From the NCBI GenBank assembly GCA_910587545.1, contig CAJUMI010000109.1, forward strand, positions 1 to 6,367: a DNA stretch of 6,367 bases. Reading direction: 5' to 3'. Positions 1 through 5,519 of this stretch are shown here, one piece after another (the first letter of the stretch is position 1; each line of letters opens with the position of its first letter). This DNA comes from an uncultured Muribaculaceae bacterium. GTDB lineage: Bacteria > Bacteroidota > Bacteroidia > Bacteroidales > Muribaculaceae. The position numbers and the translations under genes were made by a program. The notes below the pieces were generated by a model. The model was not told the DNA's origin. It ran no database searches and saw only the letters and a program-made list of their open reading frames with translations.

Positions 1-40
1 ACAAAGGTAATGTTTTTATCCGTGATTGTCAGATTAAGTC

Positions 41-199
41 TTGACTACTTCAAATGATTGGTTTGTGCTTAATCAATTGAGAGGTTTAACTAAAGACGTT
101 TCAACGTCTATTTATATGCTTACTCAGATTAAGCGCGGTCAACCTGTTCCAGCCATTGATATCGATGGCGATAGTTCTATAGGTCTTCCGTATAATTAA
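41..199 (+). CDS. Short unassigned ORF with possible TTG start (52 aa), perhaps a gene remnant
   Basis: This frame is open from just after a TAA at 35-37 to a TAA at 197-199. It has no ATG near its beginning; TTG at 41 is the most likely start, otherwise it is a remnant. The translation looks protein-like: a polar start (TTSNDWFVLNQLRGL), a helical middle (VSTSIYMLTQIKRG) and a Pro/Asp-rich tail (PVPAIDIDGDSS). I recognise no family. A different frame is open from base 1 to a TGA at 55-57 and ends in SVIVRLSLDYFK, so the two could be one gene split by a frameshift, or the tail of one gene followed by another. The stop codon abuts the left foot of the hairpin at 199-255. Function unknown; coding status uncertain. 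Confidence 0.3.
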   Translation: MTTSNDWFVLNQLRGLTKDVSTSIYMLTQIKRGQPVPAIDIDGDSSIGLPYN

Positions 200-255
200 A
201 TTTATTATATTTGCATGCGCGCGCGCTTCGTGTGCGTATGTAAATATATTAAATT
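199..255 (+). other. Long near-perfect RNA hairpin between two small ORFs
   Basis: Bases 206-225 pair with 229-248 in 20 bp around a CTT loop; after one T-T mismatch (205/249), 199-204 pair with 250-255 in 6 more. Four pairs (213/241, 217/237, 221/233, 223/231) are G-U in plus-strand RNA and would be A-C mismatches in minus-strand RNA, so the structure is specific to plus-strand RNA. It fills the space between the TAA at 197-199 and the ATG at 256. There is no U-tract, so it is not a classic terminator. It could control translation of the downstream ORF, stabilise RNA, or act as a DNA hairpin in a single-stranded replicon. TATATTTG at 206-213 matches a Bacteroidetes -7 box but has no -33 partner. 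Confidence 0.75.
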
Positions 256-438
256 ATGGTTATACTGTTGTTTCTCTTTCTTGCTGCGTCTATTTATTAT
301 AGTTTTACACGTAGCGAGCGTTTCAAGGACGTATGTGCGCGATCTTTAGGTTGCGTTTCATACGTCTTTGTTTTGTTTATCGTCGTTGCTTTCTTGTTGT
401 TTGTCTGCGCTTTTTGTGTAGATGTAATGCGCGAATAG
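256..438 (+). CDS. Small two-helix membrane protein, unassigned (60 aa)
   Basis: The predicted protein has two hydrophobic segments, about residues 2-16 (VILLFLFLAASIYYS) and 32-54 (GCVSYVFVLFIVVAF and onward), separated by a charged loop RSERFKDVCARS, and ends in DVMRE. This fits a small inner-membrane hairpin protein. The ATG follows directly on the hairpin at 199-255, in an AT-rich context with no Shine-Dalgarno sequence. About 27 of 60 codons end in T, a bias not shared by the larger genes of the window and seen in some small ssDNA phages. A small phage or plasmid protein is possible, but I recognise no homologue. It could also be a chance T-rich ORF, since T-rich DNA tends to encode hydrophobic stretches. 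Confidence 0.4.
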   Translation: MVILLFLFLAASIYYSFTRSERFKDVCARSLGCVSYVFVLFIVVAFLLFVCAFCVDVMRE

Positions 439-604
439 TGAGCGTGCAAACCGCGAACGGCAGCGCAGGTATCGCGATAGCAACACTATAAGAATGTGAT
501 AAGGTCTGAAGCCTAAGGCAAATGCGGTTTCTCATTCTCCTCTCTCCTATTATTAAATCGTGAGCGTAGCGAACACCTACCCTGAATTATCTTTGCAAAT
601 TTTA

Positions 605-639
605 ACAATGGCAGCGACTTCAATAGTCGCTGCCATTGT
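605..639. other. Perfect 15-bp hairpin
   Basis: ACAATGGCAGCGACT (605-619) and AGTCGCTGCCATTGT (625-639) are exact reverse complements around the 5-nt loop TCAAT. On the plus strand the following bases are only moderately T-rich (ATTCTCGTCTTTAT); on the minus strand they are TAAAATTTG. It could be a terminator for either strand, or the 5' hairpin of a small RNA started from the -7-like TATCTTTG at 588-595, which would place transcription start at about the foot of the stem. The direction is undecided. Confidence 0.7.
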
Positions 640-655
640 ATTCTCGTCTTTATAG

Positions 656-703
656 AAAAACTGACACACCACGTTTGCCAGGTGTGTATTAATTATCAGT
701 TTT
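656..703 (-). terminator. Likely intrinsic terminator for leftward (rfbDB) transcription
   Basis: In minus-strand RNA, ACACACC (687-681) pairs with GGTGTGT (670-664) around a 10-nt loop and is followed by CAG and a run of five U (660-656). An outer AAAACTG/CAGTTTT pairing (703-697 with 663-657) stacks on it, leaving a 9-nt bulge (688-696). Only the minus strand ends in a U-run; the plus strand ends in TTTTCCCC. It lies about 280 nt beyond the rfbB stop, with no other minus-strand gene between. Confidence 0.5.
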
Positions 704-911
704 CCCCAATTAATGTTAAAATGCAAATTCGTTAACGCAATTAAACAGTCTATTGATTATGGGAATTTTGTTATTGCTTTTTTGCTGGATTTTATCGGGA
801 AAATTGGCCTTTTTCCCGCCGTAAGTTTTGTCTCTGGAGTTCTATTACTTCCATGCGATAGTTTCAGATCAGTACTCAGCATCTACGGAACAAAACTCAT
901 GTCAGGCATCA

Positions 912-971
912 TTTTACATCCGACGCGCATACCGCGTCAGCGTGTAAAACTCTTATCAGTACGTTTTACAC
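912..971. other. Competing hairpins downstream of rfbB
   Basis: TTTTACA (912-918), TGTAAAA (943-949) and GTTTTACAC (963-971) are mutually complementary. GTGTAAAAC (942-950) pairs with 963-971 (9 bp, 12-nt loop). Alternatively 943-949 pairs with 912-918, enclosing a 6-bp GACGCG/CGCGTC stem (922-927 with 933-938). The two folds exclude each other. The segment begins 11 nt past the rfbB stop, so it lies in the 3' UTR of rfbDB and may act in termination or 3'-end stability. There is no U-tract after either stem. Confidence 0.55.
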
Positions 972-981
972 ACCGGCGGTC

Positions 982-2085
982 TCAGCGGTTGCCATACATT
1001 TCCTGATAATATCTCAGATAGTCGCCGCTTGTCACGCCTTCGGTCCATTTACGGTTGTCAAGATACCATCTGACGGTCCTCTCAAGGCCTTCTTCGAATT
1101 GTAACGACGGTTTCCATCCCAATTCCCCGGCAAGTTTCGACGAGTCGATCGCATACCTTAAATCATGACCGGCACGGTCAGTCACATAGGTGATCAGACT
1201 ATCGCTTTGCCCCTCGGAGCGGCCGAGGAGCCTGTCGACAATTTTAACCAGAAGTCTCACAATATCAATGTTTTTCCACTCATTGAAGCCGCCGATATTA
1301 TATGTTTCCCCTATCCTTCCATTGTGGAAAAGCAGATCTATCGCTTCGGCGTGGTCCTCGACATACAGCCAATCGCGCACATTCTCGCCGCGTCCATATA
1401 CAGGCAGAGGCCTGTTGTGGCATATGTTGTTGATAAACAACGGTATCAACTTCTCGGGAAACTGATTGGGTCCGTAGTTGTTAGAACAGTTGCTGATGAC
1501 CACCGGCAGCCCGTATGTGTCGTGATAAGCACGCACAAAATGATCTGATGATGCTTTCGATGCCGAATAAGGTGAATGGGGATTGTAGCGTGTTGTCTCC
1601 AAAAATAGTTCCGAGCCGTATGGAGCCTCGCCTTCAGGGCTGTCAAGCTCAAGCGCACCGTAGACTTCGTCAGTCGACACATGATAGAATAGTTTGCCGG
1701 CAAAATCGCCGTCGCCTGACTGCCAGTGACGTCGCGCCGCTTCGAGTAGCGACAGAGTCCCCATCACGTTTGTCCGGGCAAAGGTGAACGGATCCTTGAT
1801 CGACCGGTCGACATGGCTCTCTGCCGCAAGATGTATGATACCGTCGATCTGATATTCGCTAATAATAGAGCTTACCTTTTCAAAATCAGCAATATCGGCT
1901 TTTACAAAGCAGTAGTTGGGCGATTGGGCGACGTCGTCGAGATTTGCGAGATTGCCCGCATAAGTGAGTTTGTCGAGATTGACAATCCTATAATCGTGAT
2001 ACTTTTTGACCATAAGTCTTACGACATGGCTGCCGATGAAACCCGCGCCGCCTGTCACCAATATATTACGTTTGAAATCACTCAT
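982..2085 (-). CDS. rfbB: dTDP-glucose 4,6-dehydratase (RfbB/RmlB)
   Basis: This cytosolic enzyme converts dTDP-D-glucose to dTDP-4-keto-6-deoxy-D-glucose, the second step of dTDP-L-rhamnose synthesis. The 367-aa product has the expected length for this extended-SDR family. Visible motifs are the NAD-binding GGAGFIG at residues 12-18, LDKLTYAGN near 37-45, AAESHVDRSI at 87-96, STDEVYG with the catalytic Thr138-Asp139-Glu140, YSASK with Tyr173 and Lys177, and GPNQFPEK at 205-212. The start is ATG at 2085, eleven residues before the Rossmann loop. It overlaps the rfbD stop by 8 bp (ATGAGTGA), so the two are co-transcribed and probably translationally coupled. The product feeds RfbC (not in the window) and then RfbD. 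Assignment is close to certain. Confidence 0.96.
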   Translation of the reverse strand: MSDFKRNILVTGGAGFIGSHVVRLMVKKYHDYRIVNLDKLTYAGNLANLDDVAQSPNYCFVKADIADFEKVSSIISEYQIDGIIHLAAESHVDRSIKDPFTFARTNVMGTLSLLEAARRHWQSGDGDFAGKLFYHVSTDEVYGALELDSPEGEAPYGSELFLETTRYNPHSPYSASKASSDHFVRAYHDTYGLPVVISNCSNNYGPNQFPEKLIPLFINNICHNRPLPVYGRGENVRDWLYVEDHAEAIDLLFHNGRIGETYNIGGFNEWKNIDIVRLLVKIVDRLLGRSEGQSDSLITYVTDRAGHDLRYAIDSSKLAGELGWKPSLQFEEGLERTVRWYLDNRKWTEGVTSGDYLRYYQEMYGNR

Positions 2086-2950
2086 CTTGAAGCATCGATA
2101 AATTGTTGATACATACTTTTAAGGAATCGAGCCAATAAGGAATATCCATGCCGAAGGTCTTGCAGAACAGTGTCTTGTCGAGCACACTGTATGCCGGACG
2201 TTCTACCGACGAATTGTATTCCCGACTGAGGCATGGCTTGATCGCACACGATCTGTGACCCGAATATTCGACTGTCATCTGCGCAAGATCATACCATGAG
2301 CACACTCCGAGATTGCTATAATGATAGACTCCCTCGTTGCCCTGGTACAGGCCTTTGTCGATAATCTCTACTATCGCTTTGGCCAGATCTCCGGCATAGG
2401 TAGGTGATCCTGTCTGGTCAATGACCACTGAGAGGCTGTCGCGCTCGCCGCTGAGGTTGCGCATGGTCTTGACGAAATTGCGGCCATACTCTGAGTAGAG
2501 CCAAGCCGTGCGCAGCATGACGGCCCGACAGCCGCTTCGGGCTATCGCTTCTTCGCCTGCGAGCTTCGTCCGGCCATACGCTCCGCAGGCCGACGGTATG
2601 TCAGCCTCAGTGAGCGGACGGTTTCCCTTGCCGTCAAACACATAGTCGGTTGAAATATGGATAAGTGTCATATCGTTGTCGCGCGCGGCTCGGGCGATAT
2701 TGCCTGCAGCCGTGCAGTTTACCTCATAGGCGAAATCCTCATGTCTCTCGGCGCGTTCGACGTCTGTAAAAGCCGCGCAGTTTACAACGATGTCGAAACA
2801 GTTGACCTTAAATGACAAGTCGACGGCCTCGGCGTCAGTGATGTCAAGATCGTCGACATCCGTGAATATATACTCGTTGGACGATCCTACTGCCGCATCC
2901 ATGATGCAACGGCCGAGCTGACCTTCCGATCCTGTGACTAAAATCCTCAT
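2078..2950 (-). CDS. rfbD: dTDP-4-dehydrorhamnose reductase (RfbD/RmlD)
   Basis: This enzyme reduces dTDP-4-dehydro-L-rhamnose to dTDP-L-rhamnose, the last step of the pathway that supplies rhamnose to cell-surface glycans. The frame is open further upstream (to 3199), but the family begins with M-[RK]-ILVTG-x-x-GQLG, so I place the start at ATG 2950, giving 290 aa, the usual length. Motifs: GSEGQLG at 7-13 (NAD(P)H loop), STDYVFDG at 100-107, YGRTK with Tyr125 and Lys129, RTAWLY at 147-152, GSPTYAGDLA at 181-190 and RPAYSVLD at 251-258. This start also lies about 22 nt after the transcription start predicted from the promoter at 2979-3009. First gene of an rfbD-rfbB pair; rfbA and rfbC are not next to it. 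Confidence 0.95.
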   Translation of the reverse strand: MRILVTGSEGQLGRCIMDAAVGSSNEYIFTDVDDLDITDAEAVDLSFKVNCFDIVVNCAAFTDVERAERHEDFAYEVNCTAAGNIARAARDNDMTLIHISTDYVFDGKGNRPLTEADIPSACGAYGRTKLAGEEAIARSGCRAVMLRTAWLYSEYGRNFVKTMRNLSGERDSLSVVIDQTGSPTYAGDLAKAIVEIIDKGLYQGNEGVYHYSNLGVCSWYDLAQMTVEYSGHRSCAIKPCLSREYNSSVERPAYSVLDKTLFCKTFGMDIPYWLDSLKVCINNLSMLQDE

Positions 2951-2978
2951 ATTTAGAGCTTGATTTGAGATGGTTTGA

Positions 2979-3009
2979 CAAATATACTTCTTTTGGCGAC
3001 AACGGCAAA
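2979..3009 (-). promoter_or_regulatory. Bacteroidetes-type promoter of rfbD-rfbB
   Basis: On the minus strand TTTG (3009-3006) is followed after exactly 19 nt by TATATTTG (2986-2979), a full match to the Bacteroidetes sigma-ABfr consensus TTTG-N19-21-TAnnTTTG. Transcription would start near 2972, giving a leader of about 22 nt before the rfbD ATG. The -33 box lies in the U-rich tail of the terminator of the upstream unit. Confidence 0.8.
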
Positions 3010-3050
3010 AGAAAAAGCCGGAAGGAATTGATATTGATTCTTTCCGGCTT
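3007..3050 (-). terminator. Strong intrinsic terminator of the small RNA unit
   Basis: In minus-strand RNA, AAGCCGGAA (3050-3042), a U-G pair (3041/3024) and GAAT (3040-3037) pair with ATTC (3028-3025) and TTCCGGCTT (3023-3015), giving a 14-bp stem with an 8-nt loop. The tail TTTTTCTTTT (3016-3007) follows at once. On the plus strand there is no U-tract after the stem, so it is directional. It separates the upstream transcript from rfbD. Confidence 0.85.
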
Positions 3051-3268
3051 ATAAAGCCCACATCAAAGGATGCAATGAAACTCCGATATGACAGGATTTG
3101 AGTGCTCGTCGTCCTTTGTAATCCGCCTGGCATAAATGCAGTTCTACTTGAGAACTTGGGGCCCGCCATTGGCCGGCTAAGCTTGTCTCGGTATTTCATA
3201 ATAATTTGAAGAGTTTCCCAATCTACTTTGATGTGGAATATCGTTCGGCTCTCTTGCCTTTGGTTTTA
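3007..3268 (-). ncRNA. Candidate structured small RNA (about 210-260 nt), unassigned
   Basis: A minus-strand transcript would start near 3268 from the promoter at 3274-3305 and stop in the terminator at 3007-3050. Its body is closed by a long-range perfect 11-bp stem: CCACATCAAAG (3236-3226) with CTTTGATGTGG (3068-3058), 157 nt apart. Inside, after a symmetric 8 by 8 internal loop, GAAACTC (3217-3211) pairs with GAGTTTC (3083-3077). A terminal part holds a 6-bp hairpin AGTTCT/AGAACT (3140-3156) and GC-rich segments (3160-3180). The closed body is 179 nt, similar in size to 6S RNA, but I see no diagnostic 6S, RNase P, SRP or tmRNA motif. Alternatively it is a regulatory leader ending in an attenuator upstream of rfbD; the separate rfbD promoter argues for an independent RNA. 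Confidence 0.6.
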
Positions 3269-3273
3269 TAACG

Positions 3274-3305
3274 CAAAAATAATACAACATGTTTGTTTTT
3301 CCAAA
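3274..3305 (-). promoter_or_regulatory. Bacteroidetes-type promoter of the small RNA unit
   Basis: On the minus strand TTTG (3305-3302) is followed after 20 nt by TATTTTTG (3281-3274), a full consensus match. Transcription would start near 3268. The promoter begins only 66 nt beyond the stop of the upstream AAA+ gene, which suggests that the short RNA is expressed independently of it. Confidence 0.75.
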
Positions 3306-3309
3306 TAAA

Positions 3310-3326
3310 ATCGGTGCAAAAACCGC
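3310..3326 (-). terminator. Weak terminator-like hairpin after the AAA+ gene
   Basis: Minus-strand RNA carries GTGC, GGTTTTT, GCAC (4-bp stem), or alternatively CGGT, TTTTGC, ACCG, followed by GATTTTATTT. It lies about 45 nt past the AAA+ stop. The stem is short, so termination here would be partial at best. Confidence 0.25.
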
Positions 3327-3370
3327 ACAGATTTCAATGCTGCTTATTCAATCGTCTTTGTATCAGTGGA

Positions 3371-5236
3371 CTATGCGCAAAATCCGAGCTTCGGACGCAC
3401 AATGGTCACCTGATTTATAGCATCAGGGATGTCAGATGCCTGAATTTCAGACAGAAGCGTATAATCAGCCTCAACTCCCAGCCGTATCACCCTTTCGGCC
3501 ATTGCCGGCAGAATCTCGGTCTGGATAAGATTGACCACATGGCGCGCGTTGCCGAACGTCTCGTCGCGCTGAGCATAGTCGCAGGCCAGCCGCGTCTTGA
3601 GCGCCCTGTATGCCTCGTGGTTAAGAGTGAACCCGTTGCGCTCGAGATAGCGGCAGGCGATATCCATCAGCTGATCCTCGCTGAAGTCCTCGAACATATA
3701 GATATTTGCCTCGGGTATACGTGACTTAAGACCGGGGTTCATCTCAAACATCCTGTACATCCTGTCCGGATAACCGGCGAGAATCAGCATCCAGTCGCGT
3801 CGCGAACTGTCGGAAAGCGCGCTCAGCAGCGAGTTGATCACATGCTTGCCCGGATCGCGCGCATCATCGGACTGATACAGCTGATAGGCCTCGTCGACGA
3901 GCAGTATGCCTCCCTCGGACTCCTCGATCGCCTTCATCGTGTTGGTCTCGGGCGAACCATAAAATTCACCGATAAGGTTTGCCCGTTCCTTAACCACGAC
4001 ATGTCCTTTGGAGAGCACTCCGGCATTGCGGAGCATCTCACCCATCAGTTTTGCCACAGTCGATTTTCCCGTGCCCGGCGAGCCGAGAAACATCGCATGG
4101 AGCGGCTGATCTGTCACGCATAGATCATGCGCCGCTCTCAACTTGTTGAACATTACGATGCTCTCATACATCCTTAACTTTGCTTTGACTCCGTCAAGTC
4201 CTGTGAGAAGGTCAAGCGCCGACAGACAGTCGGCCTGACTGATATCTTGTTCTTCACCGTCTGGTTTATCTTCGACTGAAGTGCCGCAGGCCGTGTCGAT
4301 GAAGTTCTGCATAGCCGTCTCAAACTCGTCATCGTCGGCGGTCGGCTCATTGTCGACATCATCATCGCCGCCGGTCAGCCCGCGGTAGCGCCCTGTTATG
4401 TCGGCAAACGAATAATCGTCGACAATGTACAGTTCCCTACCCGTCCATGAACCTTCTTCGTCCATGCCGTCGGTCCTGAACACAAAGCCGGCGATAGCGA
4501 AGTCCATCAGCAGCAGTTCGGCATAACAGATGCCTTTACGGTTGCCGTACATGACGAAAGGCATCTCGACATAGTAGGCGCCCGGCACAAAGTCGTCGCT
4601 CACCGGTTGACAGAAGCGGGCCTCTATCGAGCCGTCGGGATAGACAATCCTCAGTTCTACCTCGGGGAGCCCGGACATCGGACGATCAATACGTGACTCC
4701 ATCTTGAAGCGCACTTTGTAGCAGTAGAGATCCTCGCCTCTGACTGACCTGTAGCTGTAGTCAAGATAATCGATTACAGACCCTTCGGTGATCCTGTACC
4801 AGTCGGAACTGTCGACATCAGACTCGTGTCTGTCAAAGAAGCGGATCTGTTTTTCATGAAGTGTCACGCCCGCGCATTCGCGTACGATCAACTTATACTT
4901 ATGGCGACAGTCGATATCATTGCGGTTCAGATCCAGACGTCCGCTGAAAAAGTCAGACTGTCGCCCGCTCGGTATGCTGACCTTTATATCGGCCGACGCT
5001 ATGTTTGCGCCTGTCGTCATGTCGATCAGGCAGACATTGATTCTGCGTCGTATGCCCGGAGCATAGCGGTTGTCGATGTGCCGTTCGCTTGTCACGTGAG
5101 CCATGACGGCGAGACCGGCCGTATCGCCGTCGATCAGCAGATCGGAGCGGCTGTCAAATTCCTCATTCTGCGATTGCTTTATGACAGACAAAGGAATAAC
5201 CTGGAGAAGAGATACGATAATGCTTTTTGTTTTCAT
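3371..5236 (-). CDS. CbxX/CfqX-type AAA+ ATPase with large unassigned N-terminal region (621 aa)
   Basis: The C-terminal part (about 335-600) is an AAA+ module of the CbxX/CfqX class, which includes Rubisco activase CbbX and the ATPase of EccA. Visible are Walker A GSPGTGKST (385-393), the pore-loop-like LIGEFYGS (421-428), Walker B GILLVDEAY (443-451, Asp448-Glu449), sensor-1 region LILAGYPDRM (484-493), arginine finger NPGLKSR (500-506) and the GNARHVVN box (562-569). All ATPase residues are present, so it should be active, probably as a hexamer remodelling a partner protein. Residues 1-285 are beta-rich and match no domain I recognise. A linker at about 289-305 is strongly acidic (GGDDDVDNEP, ADDDEFE). 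The N-terminus (MKTKSIIVSLLQVIPLSVIK) is weakly hydrophobic without a cleavage site; a later start, e.g. Met45, cannot be excluded. No Rubisco or type VII secretion gene is nearby, so the substrate is unknown. Confidence 0.88.
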   Translation of the reverse strand: MKTKSIIVSLLQVIPLSVIKQSQNEEFDSRSDLLIDGDTAGLAVMAHVTSERHIDNRYAPGIRRRINVCLIDMTTGANIASADIKVSIPSGRQSDFFSGRLDLNRNDIDCRHKYKLIVRECAGVTLHEKQIRFFDRHESDVDSSDWYRITEGSVIDYLDYSYRSVRGEDLYCYKVRFKMESRIDRPMSGLPEVELRIVYPDGSIEARFCQPVSDDFVPGAYYVEMPFVMYGNRKGICYAELLLMDFAIAGFVFRTDGMDEEGSWTGRELYIVDDYSFADITGRYRGLTGGDDDVDNEPTADDDEFETAMQNFIDTACGTSVEDKPDGEEQDISQADCLSALDLLTGLDGVKAKLRMYESIVMFNKLRAAHDLCVTDQPLHAMFLGSPGTGKSTVAKLMGEMLRNAGVLSKGHVVVKERANLIGEFYGSPETNTMKAIEESEGGILLVDEAYQLYQSDDARDPGKHVINSLLSALSDSSRRDWMLILAGYPDRMYRMFEMNPGLKSRIPEANIYMFEDFSEDQLMDIACRYLERNGFTLNHEAYRALKTRLACDYAQRDETFGNARHVVNLIQTEILPAMAERVIRLGVEADYTLLSEIQASDIPDAINQVTIVRPKLGFCA

Positions 5237-5439
5237 ATAACTTACAGTTTAATTGTTTATACATTTAATTATCAAATAATAACATAACTGATGCACCGAA
5301 GGCCTTCCTTCGTCATCGTCATGTTCCCCCACGACATGTCAATGTACTCGCGCGACAAACCGCTGCCTGACCATGGATGCGACAAAGCGCAAAAATGGCT
5401 GTCAGACGACAGATGCGTTACAGAAAATAGCGGATAGAA

Positions 5440-5519
5440 GATTATGCTACATCATCTCACCATGCCCGTTGCAGGCCGTGCCTAAACGATTGATTCTAAA
5501 GAGATGATAATGCATAATC
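5440..5519 (-). other. Long inverted repeat in the AAA+ gene leader
   Basis: GATTATGCTACATCATCTC (5440-5458) and GAGATGATAATGCATAATC (5501-5519) are reverse complements except for three central bases (16 of 19 match). The 42-nt loop contains further complementary GC-rich segments (GCC and GGC around 5463-5480). Minus-strand RNA from the promoter at 5588-5619 would carry this stem 60-140 nt from its 5' end and about 200 nt before the AAA+ start. It may be a structured leader, a separate small RNA, or a DNA-level operator. Confidence 0.6.

Larger units (their letters stand above)
439..981. other. 543-nt stretch without a convincing gene; cluster of hairpins
   Basis: This stretch lies between the small membrane ORF and the 3' end of rfbB. 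It contains a pyrimidine run (531-553), a -7-like TATCTTTG (588-595, no -33 box seen), a perfect 15-bp hairpin (605-639), a likely minus-strand terminator (656-703) and three mutually complementary TTTTACA/TGTAAAA segments (912-971). A 97-codon plus-strand ORF (713-1006) crosses the last group and runs into rfbB; I do not regard it as a gene. The base composition shifts gradually from the foreign-looking left block to the rfb side. Confidence 0.6.
2951..3370. other. 420-nt gap between rfbD and the AAA+ gene; holds a separate small transcription unit
   Basis: No gene of normal size is supported here. From right to left on the minus strand it holds a weak hairpin after the AAA+ stop, a promoter (3274-3305), a structured RNA candidate, a strong terminator (3007-3050) and the rfbD promoter. 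A minus-strand frame from 3199 runs open through the terminator and into rfbD, but its MKYRDKLSRP start lacks family features and has no stop before the terminator, so I treat it as non-coding. Confidence 0.7.

Noticed and set aside
2..9. CAAAGGTA, a minus-strand -7 match (TACCTTTG) at the window edge
   Set aside because: No -33 box lies at 19-21 nt, and a lone 6-of-8 fixed-base match is expected by chance a few times in a window this size.
1..57. Frame open from base 1 ending SVIVRLSLDYFK then TGA
   Set aside because: Only 18 codons are visible and a different frame overlaps it. It may be the tail of a gene starting outside the window, but cannot be distinguished from chance.
377..535. 52-aa minus-strand ORF (starts MRNRICLRLQTL) preceded by the purine run GGAGAGAGGAG
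   Set aside because: The apparent Shine-Dalgarno is tempting, but Bacteroidetes rarely depend on one. The ORF is antisense to the more plausible 60-aa membrane ORF, and its composition looks like a reverse-strand shadow.
681..724. Possible dif/XerCD-like site (GGTGTGTATTA and TAATGTTAAAA resemble the two recombinase arms)
   Set aside because: The arms are about 19 nt apart instead of about 6, and the first arm is already explained by the terminator stem, so it does not form a proper dif site.
713..1006. 97-codon plus-strand ORF left of and into rfbB
   Set aside because: It crosses the competing hairpins at 912-971, overlaps the conserved 3' end of rfbB on the other strand, has no promoter in front, and its C-terminal half is Arg/Pro-rich without domain character. 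Only the first 50 residues could conceivably be real.
3091..3120. tRNA-like T-arm string (CTCAAATCC on the minus strand)
   Set aside because: No acceptor stem, anticodon arm or CCA end can be fitted around it; the bases belong to the larger RNA fold.
2951..3199. Upstream extension of the rfbD frame (from MKYRDKLSRP)
   Set aside because: The RmlD family starts at the MRILVTG segment. The extension would be translated through a terminator and the rfbD promoter and adds no recognised domain.
4826..5287. 153-codon plus-strand ORF opposite the AAA+ N-terminal region
   Set aside because: Antisense shadow of a well-supported gene, with no promoter and no domain features. The same applies to the plus-strand ORFs at 1165-1548, 1515-1787, 1813-2109, 3293-3724 and 3842-4123.
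5291..5437. 48-codon plus-strand ORF (starts MHRRPSFVIVMF)
   Set aside because: It has protein-like composition and sits in a GC-rich island, but there is no promoter or start context, and it overlaps the AAA+ leader on the other strand. It could be a gene remnant; not enough support to call.
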